From Paenibacillus durus (GTDB lineage: Bacteria > Bacillota > Bacilli > Paenibacillales > Paenibacillaceae), in assembly GCF_000756615.1 (NCBI RefSeq), contig NZ_CP009288.1, forward strand, positions 4,340,001 through 4,404,000: DNA of 64,000 nucleotides, read 5' to 3'. Below, one piece after another: positions 24,173 to 32,386 of the stretch. Within the stretch, counting starts at the first letter, position 1. Each line of letters opens with the position of its first letter. The position numbers and the translations under genes are program-made. The notes under the pieces are model-generated. The model was given only the letters and a program-made list of their open reading frames with translations, searched no databases and had not been told where the DNA came from.

Positions 24173-24210
24173 AAAAAATAGCCCACCGTCAGGCCGGACC
24201 CTCGGGTGGG
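24173..24210 (-). terminator. sigG terminator
   Basis: CCCACC / GGTGGG arms (24182-24210) with a long GC loop, followed on the minus strand by TATTTTTTTG. It lies 20 bp past the sigG stop. Confidence 0.8.
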
Positions 24211-24230
24211 ATTGGTTGTCCTTATTTGGG

Positions 24231-25013
24231 TTATGACTTCACATGCTTTTGCATCTGCTGAATGGCCGATTTCTCAAGCCGGGAGACCTGCGCCTGGGAA
24301 ATGCCGATTTCATCGGCGACCTCCATTTGCGTCTTGCCCTCGAAAAACCGCATCGACAGGATGCGTTTTTCCCGCTGTCCCAGCCTCTGCATCGCCTCCC
24401 GCAGCGCAATTTCCTCTATCCAGGAGACGTCTTTGTTCTTGTCGTCGCTGATCTGGTCCATAACGTAAATCGGATCGCCGCCATCGTGATAGATCGGCTC
24501 GAACAAGGATACGGGGTCTTGAATGGCATCAAGTGCGAATACAACATCCTCTTTCGGCACGCCCAGCGCCTCTGAAATCTCAAAAATCGTGGGCTCCCGC
24601 GAGTTCTGATTCGTCAGGCTGTCGCGCACCTGCAGCGCCTTGTAGGCGATGTCCCTTAAGGAACGGGAGACGCGGATCGGGTTGTTATCCCGCAAGTAGC
24701 GGCGGATTTCGCCGATAATCATCGGCACCGCATAGGTGGAAAATTTAACGTTCTGCGACAGATCGAAGTTATCGATGGCTTTCATCAGCCCGATGCAGCC
24801 CACCTGAAACAAATCGTCCACGAATTCCCCTCGGTTGTTGAACCGCTGAATCACGCTTAGCACCAGTCTCAGATTGCCGTTTACCAATTTCTCTCTGGCG
24901 GATTTTTCGCCATGCTGCTGCAGCGAAGTGAACAGCTCCCGCATCTCCGCGTTCGTCAGAACGGGCAGCTTGGCGGTATCCACACCGCATATCTCGACTT
25001 TATTACGGGTCAT
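24231..25013 (-). CDS. sigG: Sporulation sigma factor sigma-G (late forespore)
   Basis: 260 aa. Directs late forespore transcription after engulfment. Regions visible: TRNKVEICGVDTAKLPVL at the N-terminus (typical SigG start), region 2 (GNLRLVLSVIQRF, DDLFQVGCIGLMKAIDNF, KFSTYAVPMIIGEIRRYLRDN split), region 3 and the region 4 HTH (GKTQMEVADEIGISQAQVSRLEK split). The ATG at 25013 has GGGAGG nine bases upstream; the frame extends nine codons further without need. Third gene of the conserved spoIIGA-sigE-sigG trio. Confidence 0.97.
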   Translation of the reverse strand: MTRNKVEICGVDTAKLPVLTNAEMRELFTSLQQHGEKSAREKLVNGNLRLVLSVIQRFNNRGEFVDDLFQVGCIGLMKAIDNFDLSQNVKFSTYAVPMIIGEIRRYLRDNNPIRVSRSLRDIAYKALQVRDSLTNQNSREPTIFEISEALGVPKEDVVFALDAIQDPVSLFEPIYHDGGDPIYVMDQISDDKNKDVSWIEEIALREAMQRLGQREKRILSMRFFEGKTQMEVADEIGISQAQVSRLEKSAIQQMQKHVKS

Positions 25014-25048
25014 GATGATTAACCTCCCAAGGAGAAACATTACTGTAC

Positions 25049-25076
25049 ATTATCTCCCCGGTCGGCCATTTTATTC
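25049..25076 (-). promoter_or_regulatory. Candidate forespore (sigma-F/sigma-G) promoter of sigG
   Basis: On the minus strand GGAGATAAT (25049-25057) fits the forespore -10 pattern GGNNANANT, and GAATA (25072-25076) lies 14 bp upstream as a possible -35. It is 36 bp before the sigG start, in the 102-bp gap after sigE. The spacer is a little short. Confidence 0.4.
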
Positions 25077-25115
25077 CTTGGTAAATTCCTCCCGTAAGGT
25101 TCCCTTCAGGGCAGG

Positions 25116-25835
25116 CTAAACCATCTTATTGAACTCTTTTCGCAGTCGTTTGATTATTCTTTTTTCCAGACGGGAAATATAGGATTGGGAGATGCCGAGC
25201 AGATCGGCGACGTCTTTCTGCGTCTTCTCCTCGCCGCCGCGCAGACCGAACCGCAGTTCCATAATGAGCCGCTCCCGCTCGCTCAGCTTCTCCAGCGCCT
25301 TCTGCAGCAGCTTGCGGTCCACCTGCTCCTCGATGTTCCGGTAGATGGTATCATTTTCCGTCCCCAGCACGTCCGATAGCAGCAGTTCATTTCCGTCCCA
25401 GTCGATGTTAAGCGGCTCATCAAAGGATACCTCGCTGCGCGTCTTGTTGTTGCGGCGCAGATACATGAGGATTTCATTCTCGATGCAGCGCGACGCGTAT
25501 GTGGCCAGCTTGATTTTTTTCTCGGGATCAAACGTGTTGACCGCCTTGATTAAACCGATTGCGCCGATGGAGACCAGGTCCTCGATATTAATGCCGGTAT
25601 TTTCGAATTTGCGCGCTATGTACACGACAAGGCGCAGATTGCGCTCGATCAGCATCGCGCGTACGGCCGCGTCGCCCGAAGGGAGCCGCTGAAGCAGATA
25701 ATCCTCTTCCTCCCGCGTCAGCGGCGGGGGAAGCGCCTCGCTGCCTCCGATGTAGTAAATTTCCTGGCTTTTCAGCCCCAGCAGAAACAGCACCCGGTAA
25801 TATTGGAGCTGCAGCGTCAGTTTCCATTTGATCAT
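25116..25835 (-). CDS. sigE: Sporulation sigma factor sigma-E (early mother cell), pro-form
   Basis: 239 aa. Made as an inactive precursor whose N-terminal pro-segment (residues about 1-28, IKWKLTLQLQYYRVLFLLGL) is removed by SpoIIGA near KSQEIYYIGG. The rest is nearly identical to B. subtilis SigE: ERNLRLVVYIARKFENTGIN in region 2, TYASRCIENEILMYLRRNNK, and KTQKDVADLLGISQSYISRLEK (split) in region 4. The ATG at 25835 follows GGAGG; the frame is open 42 codons upstream into spoIIGA but that is not conserved. Confidence 0.98.
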   Translation of the reverse strand: MIKWKLTLQLQYYRVLFLLGLKSQEIYYIGGSEALPPPLTREEEDYLLQRLPSGDAAVRAMLIERNLRLVVYIARKFENTGINIEDLVSIGAIGLIKAVNTFDPEKKIKLATYASRCIENEILMYLRRNNKTRSEVSFDEPLNIDWDGNELLLSDVLGTENDTIYRNIEEQVDRKLLQKALEKLSERERLIMELRFGLRGGEEKTQKDVADLLGISQSYISRLEKRIIKRLRKEFNKMV

Positions 25836-25957
25836 CGTTGTTCCTCCTTCCAGAAGTGCGCGCCAGGAAGCTGCCGTACACGCTCTCCCGCCCGTTTGCG
25901 CAGGCCGATATTTCCGGTATGAAATTCGGGCTTCGCTTTCTATGACTTTCAGTCCCA

Positions 25958-26905
25958 TCAAGCGACTCCTCCCGGCTCAGCGGCAGCTTCTCCCTGTGCC
26001 AGATCCGGATGGATAATCGCCCGGTAGGCTCCGTCTCCGGACAGCGTCCCGCCGTCAAGGCCGATCAGCACCTTGCGGTGCAGGGCAGTCTCTCCGCCAA
26101 GCGTTACGGCAACATGGTCAGGCTTTAACGCGAGCATAAATGACGCTCCCCTGTTCACTCCGCGGTAGGGGACCAGTCTAAGCCGGTCCTGCCATCTAAA
26201 GGACTGCCCGTCCGTTTCTAAAAGCAGCTGATCCGCCCCCTCCTGGGATAGACGTCCTTTCCATTCCTTTGGCAAATACTCCTCCCATAACGAGGCCTCC
26301 ATGACCATAACGGGGGTTTTTGTCAGAGGATCGTACAGCCTGTTGCCGGTATCGAGCAGTCCGGGGCAGGTGACCGTCACGCCGTCGATCTCCACCTGCA
26401 CCATGCCGATATAAGCTTCAAGCTTCTCTCTTCGCGCGCGGGAGGAATGAACGGCTTTGTAACAGCACAGCACCAGCAGCAGGATCAACAACACAAACCA
26501 AAACCCGATTTTCAGCCGGTACGCATATCCTCCCGTCGCCGTATACAAGATCCCGTTCCAGATATCACCAGAGCTTTGGAGCAGATAATGTACACCCAGA
26601 ATGCCGCCCGCCGCTGCAAAGTTAATCATATAAAAGGCCCCCATACTCCGGAAGAAGCCCTGCAGACTGGGATAACCGAAAGCGACCCAGAGCATAACGA
26701 CCGACAAGCCGAACTTGATCAAAAAGGTGTACATGAAGGAAAGCTCCGGCACAAACATCATAACGACATAGAGCGCACCAACTAGAGCGGATAACCACAG
26801 CCGCAACCACTTGATCCTCACCTTGATCATCCAGCCGGTCAGCCAGAGCAGCGCCGCGTCGATCAGCAGATTGGCGGCAAAAATCAAGTCGATATAAACT
26901 ACCAT
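25958..26905 (-). CDS. spoIIGA: Sigma-E processing peptidase SpoIIGA
   Basis: 315 aa. Membrane aspartyl protease that activates pro-sigma-E in the mother cell when signalled by SpoIIR. Five or so membrane segments occupy residues 1-150; the C-terminal protease half carries the catalytic LLDTGNRLYDPLT motif near residue 188. Start ATG at 26905 preceded by CAGGTGAG. Its frame ends 123 bp before sigE, which it precedes as in all Bacilli. Confidence 0.95.
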   Translation of the reverse strand: MVVYIDLIFAANLLIDAALLWLTGWMIKVRIKWLRLWLSALVGALYVVMMFVPELSFMYTFLIKFGLSVVMLWVAFGYPSLQGFFRSMGAFYMINFAAAGGILGVHYLLQSSGDIWNGILYTATGGYAYRLKIGFWFVLLILLLVLCCYKAVHSSRARREKLEAYIGMVQVEIDGVTVTCPGLLDTGNRLYDPLTKTPVMVMEASLWEEYLPKEWKGRLSQEGADQLLLETDGQSFRWQDRLRLVPYRGVNRGASFMLALKPDHVAVTLGGETALHRKVLIGLDGGTLSGDGAYRAIIHPDLAQGEAAAEPGGVA

Positions 26906-26981
26906 TCACTCACCTGCTTAAGGCTGCATATTGACGGCAACAAGAATGTTTGGCTTCGGGTCTTTTTGCTGCGATAGGAAT

Positions 26982-27015
26982 AGTATAGAAAGTCTCAAGT
27001 CCAAAGTCTGTCTAA
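26982..27015 (-). promoter_or_regulatory. Candidate Spo0A-dependent spoIIGA promoter
   Basis: On the minus strand -10 TATACT (26982-26987) and a -35-like TTAGAC (27010-27015) are 22 bp apart, the unusual spacing known for B. subtilis spoIIG. The -35 overlaps TGTCTAA (27009-27015), one base off the 0A-box TGTCGAA. Confidence 0.5.
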
Positions 27016-27042
27016 ATCTGGGAGGCGTTAGCGGGCTTTTTT

Positions 27043-27049
27043 TGTCGAG
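27043..27049 (+). promoter_or_regulatory. Possible upstream 0A-box
   Basis: TGTCGAG, one base off TGTCGAA, about 70 bp upstream of the predicted spoIIGA start site. In B. subtilis spoIIG a second 0A-box also lies upstream. Confidence 0.4.
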
Positions 27050-27120
27050 ATTTCTTGTACCCTTCAAGTACAGCTTATGCTCGCAAGCCGATCATCAGTA
27101 CTTAAACAGTCTTTCTGTAT

Positions 27121-27156
27121 GTAAAAAAAGAAGCTGCTCTTTCTCAGAGCAGCTTC
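27121..27156 (-). terminator. Second terminator in the ftsZ-spoIIGA gap
   Basis: 11-bp perfect stem (27130-27140 with 27146-27156) followed on the minus strand by a run of seven U. Together with the hairpin at 27203-27240 it forms a double stop between the division and sporulation operons. Confidence 0.85.
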
Positions 27157-27184
27157 CCTTGTTCTCAGAGCGGCTTCCCTTGTG
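27144..27184. repeat. 21-bp direct repeat inside the double terminator region
   Basis: CTCAGAGCAGCTTCCCTTGT and CTCAGAGCGGCTTCCCTTGT are adjacent and differ at one base. The first contains one arm of the terminator stem, suggesting local duplication. Confidence 0.75.
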
Positions 27185-27195
27185 TTTTCCGGCAC

Positions 27196-27240
27196 GTAAA
27201 AAAACCGGGCTCCTTCGCCTTATGGCCAAGAAACCCGGTT
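27196..27240 (-). terminator. ftsZ terminator
   Basis: AACCGGG / CCCGGTT arms (27203-27209, 27234-27240) followed on the minus strand by seven U; 40 bp past the ftsZ stop. Confidence 0.85.
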
Positions 27241-27279
27241 ATTCTTCTCTCCGAGGGAAAGACTTGCTTGCCTGTATGA

Positions 27280-28392
27280 TCAGTCGTTATTGCCCCGTGA
27301 ACGGTTGCGCAGGAAAGTCGGAATGTCCAACTGGTCTGGGCTCATTTGGTTGCCGAACGGACGAAGATTATTCGTCTTGTCCGCTGCCTGCTCGGTCTGG
27401 TTCGAAGACGGACGGCGTCCCGGCGCGGCAGGAGCAGCTTTGGTTTCGAAACCGGTAGCGATAACCGTCACCTTGATCTCATCCTTCATGCTCTCTTCGA
27501 TAATCGCACCGAAGATCATGTTGACTTCAGGGTCGGAAGCAGAGGTGACAATCTCCGCCGCTTCGTTAACTTCATACAGCGACAGATTGGAGCCGCCAGT
27601 AATGTTCATGATGACACCGCGCGCGCCTTCAATCGAAGTCTCAAGGAGCGGGCTCATAATCGCCTTGCGAGCTGCTTCGGAAGCACGGTTCTCGCCGGTT
27701 GCGATTCCGATGCCCATCAGTGCCGAGCCACGTTCCGTCATGATCGTCTTGACATCGGCAAAGTCAAGGTTGATCAGACCGGGAACGGCGATCAGGTCGG
27801 ATATACCCTGTACCGCCTGTCTCAGCACGTTATCCGCTTCGCGGAACGCCTCCAGCATCGGGGTCTTCTTATCTACGATTTCGAGGAGACGGTCATTGGG
27901 AATGACGATAAGCGTGTCGACTTTTTCCTTGAGCGCTTCGATGCCAAGCTCTGCCTGCGTGGAACGCTTACGGCCTTCAAAGGTGAAAGGGCGGGTTACT
28001 ACGCCAACAGTAAGCGCTCCGCATTCCTTGGCGATTTCGGCGATCACCGGCGCAGCTCCTGTGCCTGTTCCACCGCCCATCCCAGCGGTAACGAACACCA
28101 TGTCGGCTCCCTTTAAAGTATTCGAAATCAGATCGCGGGATTCTTCGGCCGCTTTCTTCCCGACCTCCGGATTGGCGCCAGCGCCCAAGCCGCGGGTCAG
28201 TTTGTCCCCGATTTGCAATTTATGTTCCGATTTGGCCATATGCAGCGCCTGGGCGTCCGTATTAACCGTGATGAACTCTACGCCCTGCACGCCGTTTTCA
28301 ATCATCCGGTTGACTGCATTGCTGCCGCCGCCGCCAACGCCGATGACCTTAATTTGCGCCAGGCTCTCCATTTCAAAATCAAATTCCAACAT
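27280..28392 (-). CDS. ftsZ: Cell-division GTPase FtsZ
   Basis: 370 aa tubulin homologue that forms the Z-ring. GTP-binding loop GVGGGGSNAVNRM near residue 20, tubulin signature GGGTGTGAAPVIAE near residue 105, T7 synergy loop NLDFADVKTIM near residue 205. The C-terminal linker (about 315-355) is followed by the conserved tail DQLDIPTFLRNRSR that binds FtsA and SepF. GGGGAGAGGG precedes the ATG at 28392; a start seven codons earlier is open but lacks a site. Confidence 0.98.
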   Translation of the reverse strand: MLEFDFEMESLAQIKVIGVGGGGSNAVNRMIENGVQGVEFITVNTDAQALHMAKSEHKLQIGDKLTRGLGAGANPEVGKKAAEESRDLISNTLKGADMVFVTAGMGGGTGTGAAPVIAEIAKECGALTVGVVTRPFTFEGRKRSTQAELGIEALKEKVDTLIVIPNDRLLEIVDKKTPMLEAFREADNVLRQAVQGISDLIAVPGLINLDFADVKTIMTERGSALMGIGIATGENRASEAARKAIMSPLLETSIEGARGVIMNITGGSNLSLYEVNEAAEIVTSASDPEVNMIFGAIIEESMKDEIKVTVIATGFETKAAPAAPGRRPSSNQTEQAADKTNNLRPFGNQMSPDQLDIPTFLRNRSRGNND

Positions 28393-28452
28393 ATTGTTCC
28401 CTCTCCCCTTCATTATGCTTGGATGGCCGGTCCAAGTGTATCTGGACGTTCA

Positions 28453-29721
28453 CTATATGAAATCGCTGAAAATATTTTTTAGACGCTCCACAAATCCCTG
28501 CTTCGGAGCGGTCTCCTGGCTTGGTGCGGCGTTTGGCTTGCTGCGGCCCGCCGTCTTCTTGTTCGCACTCGCAACCGCGCCGCTGCTGCGTCCCCGGAAG
28601 CTGCGGACAACATGGTGTAATATGCCGACGCCGCTGGTAAATCCGGGATCTCTTACCCCGATGTAGTCGGGAACGGCAACCCGGACGGATGCGGACAATT
28701 CAGCTTGCGCCGCCTTTAATACACCTGGCATCGATACAGTGCCGCCAGTTAGTATATAACCTCCCGGGAGGTCGTTGTAACCTAATCTTTTCACTTCCTG
28801 ACGAATCAGGTGGAAAATCTCCTGGACGCGCGGCTCGATGATCGCCGCCAGATCCTCCTGATTAAACTCCTTCTCGACGTTGCTGCCGATTCTCAGCACC
28901 TTGAAGACCACTTCGGAGGCCGCATCGTCAATCCACGCACATCCGTATTTGAGCTTGACTTTCTCTGCCTGGTCGGTCAGCGTACGCAGTCCGTAGGCGA
29001 TATCATTCGTTACAAATTCTCCGCCGATCGGAATCGTTGAGGTTGCAGTAAGGGAACCTTCTTCATATACGGCTATCGTCGTTGCGCCTGCTCCGATATC
29101 CACCAGCACCGCTCCCCTGGACTTCTCGTCCTTGGAAAGCGCTAACCCGCCCGCTCCAAGAGACATCAGCACAAGGTCCTTAACTTTCAGCCCTGATTTC
29201 TCCACACAGCGCAGCAGGTTATGTATTGGCGTCTTGGCTCCGGTAACGATGGTGGCCTCCACTTCGAGGCGGACACCTATCATTCCGCGCGGGTCCTGAA
29301 TCCCTTCAAGACCATCGACGATATATTGCTTGGCGACGACGTCGATCACCTCACGCTCCGGCGGCAGCGCAATAACTTCCGCGGCTTTGAGAACGCGCAG
29401 GATATCCTCTTCGCCGATTTCGCGATCTTCGTTCTGGACGGCTACTACACCGTGGCTGGATTGCAGACCGATATGATTGCCGGAAATGCCGACATACACT
29501 TCGGATATTTGAATGCCCACCATCTGCTCAGCGTGTTCAACAGCGCTCTTGATGGACTGGACTGTCTGGTCGATATCTACAATCGCACCCTTGCGTATAC
29601 CCTCCGAGTCGGCAGATCCGACACCGATAATATTCAAGGTTCCATTAGTAACTTCCCCTATAATTGCCCGAACTTTGGATGTACCGATGTCCAAACTAAC
29701 AATGATGTCATTGTTGCTCAA
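28453..29721 (-). CDS. ftsA: Cell-division protein FtsA
   Basis: 422 aa actin-like ATPase that ties FtsZ to the membrane. Phosphate-1 motif SLDIGTSKVRAIIGEV at residue 9, phosphate-2 VDIGAGATTIAVY near residue 205, adenosine motif GGYILTGGTVSMPG near residue 335, and a C-terminal amphipathic helix (FVERLKNIFSDF) for membrane targeting. TTG start at 29721 with AGGAGG eleven bases upstream. 60 bp before ftsZ. Confidence 0.97.
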   Translation of the reverse strand: MSNNDIIVSLDIGTSKVRAIIGEVTNGTLNIIGVGSADSEGIRKGAIVDIDQTVQSIKSAVEHAEQMVGIQISEVYVGISGNHIGLQSSHGVVAVQNEDREIGEEDILRVLKAAEVIALPPEREVIDVVAKQYIVDGLEGIQDPRGMIGVRLEVEATIVTGAKTPIHNLLRCVEKSGLKVKDLVLMSLGAGGLALSKDEKSRGAVLVDIGAGATTIAVYEEGSLTATSTIPIGGEFVTNDIAYGLRTLTDQAEKVKLKYGCAWIDDAASEVVFKVLRIGSNVEKEFNQEDLAAIIEPRVQEIFHLIRQEVKRLGYNDLPGGYILTGGTVSMPGVLKAAQAELSASVRVAVPDYIGVRDPGFTSGVGILHHVVRSFRGRSSGAVASANKKTAGRSKPNAAPSQETAPKQGFVERLKNIFSDFI

Positions 29722-29960
29722 GCCCTATGGCACCTCCTGATTAATCGAATTGGGATCCCACCGCCAATTAAGGGACGGAAACGCCTTTCTACCTTATTCC
29801 ACATGCCCATTCCTTTCCCTCTTTTTTCTCCAAATTTTTTGAGCGGGAAGCAGAGTCCTTCACCTGGAAATATGAGCCAGAGCAGGATATTGAAAGGTTT
29901 GCTTAAATAAAAAAAATCCAAAGAAAAAAGAGGGATGAAAATTTATTGCCCATAAAACCG

Positions 29961-29966
29961 ATTGTA
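29961..29966 (-). promoter_or_regulatory. Possible ftsA promoter -10
   Basis: On the minus strand TGCTACAAT, an extended -10, about 240 bp before ftsA in the 276-bp gap after divIB. No clear -35. Nothing else stands out in this gap apart from a short CCCCTA/TAGGGG hairpin at its divIB end. Confidence 0.3.
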
Positions 29967-29997
29967 GCATTTTTTATCCCCTATGAGTAGGGGCTAT

Positions 29998-30753
29998 TTA
30001 TTCTTCCGCGTTTTCTTGTACCTCACTACTGCCGGCAAAGGGCACATAGGAATCCGCTTCAAGCATCGTAATCATGCCCGGCTCTTTCGTTTCGATAACC
30101 TGATTCAAGTACTCCACCTTGTCTTTCAGCAGCGAGACGGCCGTAGTCACTTCAAAGTGCGAACGGGTATACAGCTTGATCCGGTCCGGAAAAGAAAGCG
30201 TAGGCGAAGGAACGATCTCGGATATATCGCTGGTCAGCGCGTTCGGTATTTCCGCCAGCACCCCGCACAGCCTAGCCTTATAAGGATCGGAAGCCTTCCA
30301 GCCCGTCAGAATGGGCTTCTCCACAGCAATCCCGCTCTCATCGATGGAAACCGTCGCGCCGCTGGAGAGGATTGCCTTCAGGCTCCCGCTTGGATCAATC
30401 TCGTAAGCAACAGCCGGAAACTCCTTAATCTGTACGGTAACGACGCCGGGGAAATGCTTGTCCACCGTCGCCTGCTGCACCGTATTCAGCTCAAGCAGCG
30501 ATTTCTCCACATCACCTTTGGATACGGCAAAAAACTGCCCGCCCTTCTTGAGGCCGCTTTGCCGAAGCAGCTCTTCCGGGGTAGAGTATTTGCTGCCGCG
30601 GAAATCGATCTCCGTAATTCGGCTGGCCGGCGAACGAAAAAAGATAACGCCAAGCAGTGCGATAAACAGCAGCAGCAGGATCACCGTAACTTTACGGCTT
30701 CTTTTTTTCTTGGGCTTGTCCTCTTGCAGAACAGGCAGTCGGGTATTTGACAT
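29998..30753 (-). CDS. divIB: Cell-division protein DivIB/FtsQ
   Basis: 251 aa. Short cytoplasmic N-terminus rich in Lys/Arg (PKKKRSRK), one membrane helix (about 21-40), then an extracellular POTRA domain (about 43-112, ITEIDFRGSKYSTPEELLRQSG split) and beta domain. It forms the divisome core with FtsL and DivIC. Start ATG at 30753. 63 bp after murA. Confidence 0.94.
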   Translation of the reverse strand: MSNTRLPVLQEDKPKKKRSRKVTVILLLLFIALLGVIFFRSPASRITEIDFRGSKYSTPEELLRQSGLKKGGQFFAVSKGDVEKSLLELNTVQQATVDKHFPGVVTVQIKEFPAVAYEIDPSGSLKAILSSGATVSIDESGIAVEKPILTGWKASDPYKARLCGVLAEIPNALTSDISEIVPSPTLSFPDRIKLYTRSHFEVTTAVSLLKDKVEYLNQVIETKEPGMITMLEADSYVPFAGSSEVQENAEE

Positions 30754-30816
30754 ACTTTATTCTCCGTAGTAAGGCCCTGCCTCCCCCATCACTTGACTTG
30801 GAGGAGACAGGAGAGT

Positions 30817-32100
30817 TTAATTTGCCAGATCAATCGGCCCCGGCACTGGCGTCTTGCGGCTGATCCGGGCGCCAAGCTTCTGAAACAGCAGCTCAATGCC
30901 GTCGTAACCTCTATCAATATGATGGGCCTGCTCGACGATGGTTGTTCCTTGAGCGGCCAGTCCCGCAATGACAAGCGCCGCCCCGGCCCGGAGATCGGTT
31001 GCTTCTACAGTGGCGCCATAGAGCCGTTTGACGCCGCGGATAAATGCACGGTTCAAATCGGTCGAAATATCGGCTCCCATCCGTACCATTTCCTCAACAT
31101 GCTTGAATCTGCCTTCAAACACGGTCTCCTTGATGACGCTGAAACCGTCCGCCAGTGCAAGCAGCACCATGATTTGGGACTGAAGATCCGTCGGAAAAGA
31201 CGGATAGGGCGAAGTCACAATGCGTTCTACCGACCGGGGGCGCCCCATACAACTTATACTGATTATATCATTGCACACTGTGATTTGAACACCGGCGCGC
31301 TTCAGGACATGGATCAGCGAATTCAGATGACCCGCGTTGACGTGCGTAAGCGTGACGTCTCCCCGGGTAGCCGCTGCGGCGATCATGACCGTTCCCGCGA
31401 CAATCCGGTCGGGAATAACTTCATAGCTGCAGGACTTCAGCTTTTGTACGCCCTGTATTGTAATCGTATCGGTGCCCGCTCCGATAATCGAGGCCCCCAT
31501 ATGGTTCAAGAAGTTCTGCAGATCCTGTATCTCCGGCTCACGGGCCGCTCCGGAAATCGTCGTGGTTCCCTCTGCGGTCGCGGCGGCCATCATAATGTTC
31601 TCCGTCGCGCCTACGCTCGGATAATCCAGGTGAATGTCGCAGCCCTTAAGCCGATCCGCCCGGCAGGAGATTTTCCCGCTCGCTTCCTCAATCTCTGCCC
31701 CTAGAGACTGCAGCCCTCGCAGATGCAGATCGATCTTGCGTTCGCCGATTGCACATCCTCCCGGCTGATAGATCGTTACTTCGCCGAACCTTGCCAGCAG
31801 CGGTCCCATCAGGAAGATGGATGATCTCATTTGCTTCATCAAATCTTCCGGAACATGGGATGAACAGGCAGACGATGTATCCACCGTTACCGTATCCCCT
31901 TCATGTCCAGCCTTGCAGCCGAGCCGCTCCATAATCGCAAGCATCGTTTCGATGTCCAGCAGCTTTGGCACATTATGCAGCGAGTGAACGCCTTCGGCCA
32001 GCAGGCTCGCCGCTAGTATGGGCAGCGCCGCGTTTTTTGCTCCATGGATACGTATGGTGCCTGACAGGGGAATTCCACCCTCAATCACCAATTTGTCCAA
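30817..32100 (-). CDS. murA: UDP-N-acetylglucosamine 1-carboxyvinyltransferase
   Basis: 427 aa. First committed step of peptidoglycan synthesis; target of fosfomycin. The active-site Cys is in PGGCAIGERKIDLH near residue 118, so the normal fosfomycin-sensitive residue is present. LVIEGGIPLSGTIRIHGAKNAAL (split) opens the protein. TTG start at 32100 with GGAGGTGATAC upstream; the GTG nine codons earlier overlaps that site. It takes the position murB has in B. subtilis, between murG and divIB; no murB is seen in the window. Confidence 0.96.
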   Translation of the reverse strand: MDKLVIEGGIPLSGTIRIHGAKNAALPILAASLLAEGVHSLHNVPKLLDIETMLAIMERLGCKAGHEGDTVTVDTSSACSSHVPEDLMKQMRSSIFLMGPLLARFGEVTIYQPGGCAIGERKIDLHLRGLQSLGAEIEEASGKISCRADRLKGCDIHLDYPSVGATENIMMAAATAEGTTTISGAAREPEIQDLQNFLNHMGASIIGAGTDTITIQGVQKLKSCSYEVIPDRIVAGTVMIAAAATRGDVTLTHVNAGHLNSLIHVLKRAGVQITVCNDIISISCMGRPRSVERIVTSPYPSFPTDLQSQIMVLLALADGFSVIKETVFEGRFKHVEEMVRMGADISTDLNRAFIRGVKRLYGATVEATDLRAGAALVIAGLAAQGTTIVEQAHHIDRGYDGIELLFQKLGARISRKTPVPGPIDLAN

Positions 32101-32293
32101 TGTATCACCTCCGAGATTACCGCTCACCCCCCGCTAGGCGCCGCCGGCGCTTAGGTTAAAAGCACGCTTAAGCCGGCAAGGGCAGCCGCTATTCGGAAAC
32201 TTCGGGCAGTCGCAAGATTCTCTCTCTTCAAGAGCCGCACCGTCCGCCCTCTTTCGGAAAGCAGCCTTAGGTGATTGTCACGTTTTATAGGAT

Positions 32294-32323
32294 ATCGTAT
32301 GTAGATCTCCTCGGGTGTGTGAC
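32294..32323 (-). promoter_or_regulatory. Possible sigma-E-like promoter upstream of murA
   Basis: On the minus strand CATACGAT (32294-32301) resembles the sigma-E -10 CATACAAT and GTCACACA (32316-32323) lies 14 bp upstream. It sits in the 286-bp gap between murG and murA. Tentative. Confidence 0.25.
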
Positions 32324-32386
32324 AGGAGGGAGCCAGGAAACGAAGGATAGGCTGCTATTACAGGACCGTACCTGCGAAAGGCCGGT

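Noticed and set aside
27001..27458. Plus-strand frame crossing the ftsZ terminators
   Set aside because: It spans two strong hairpins and the ftsZ 3' end; non-coding.
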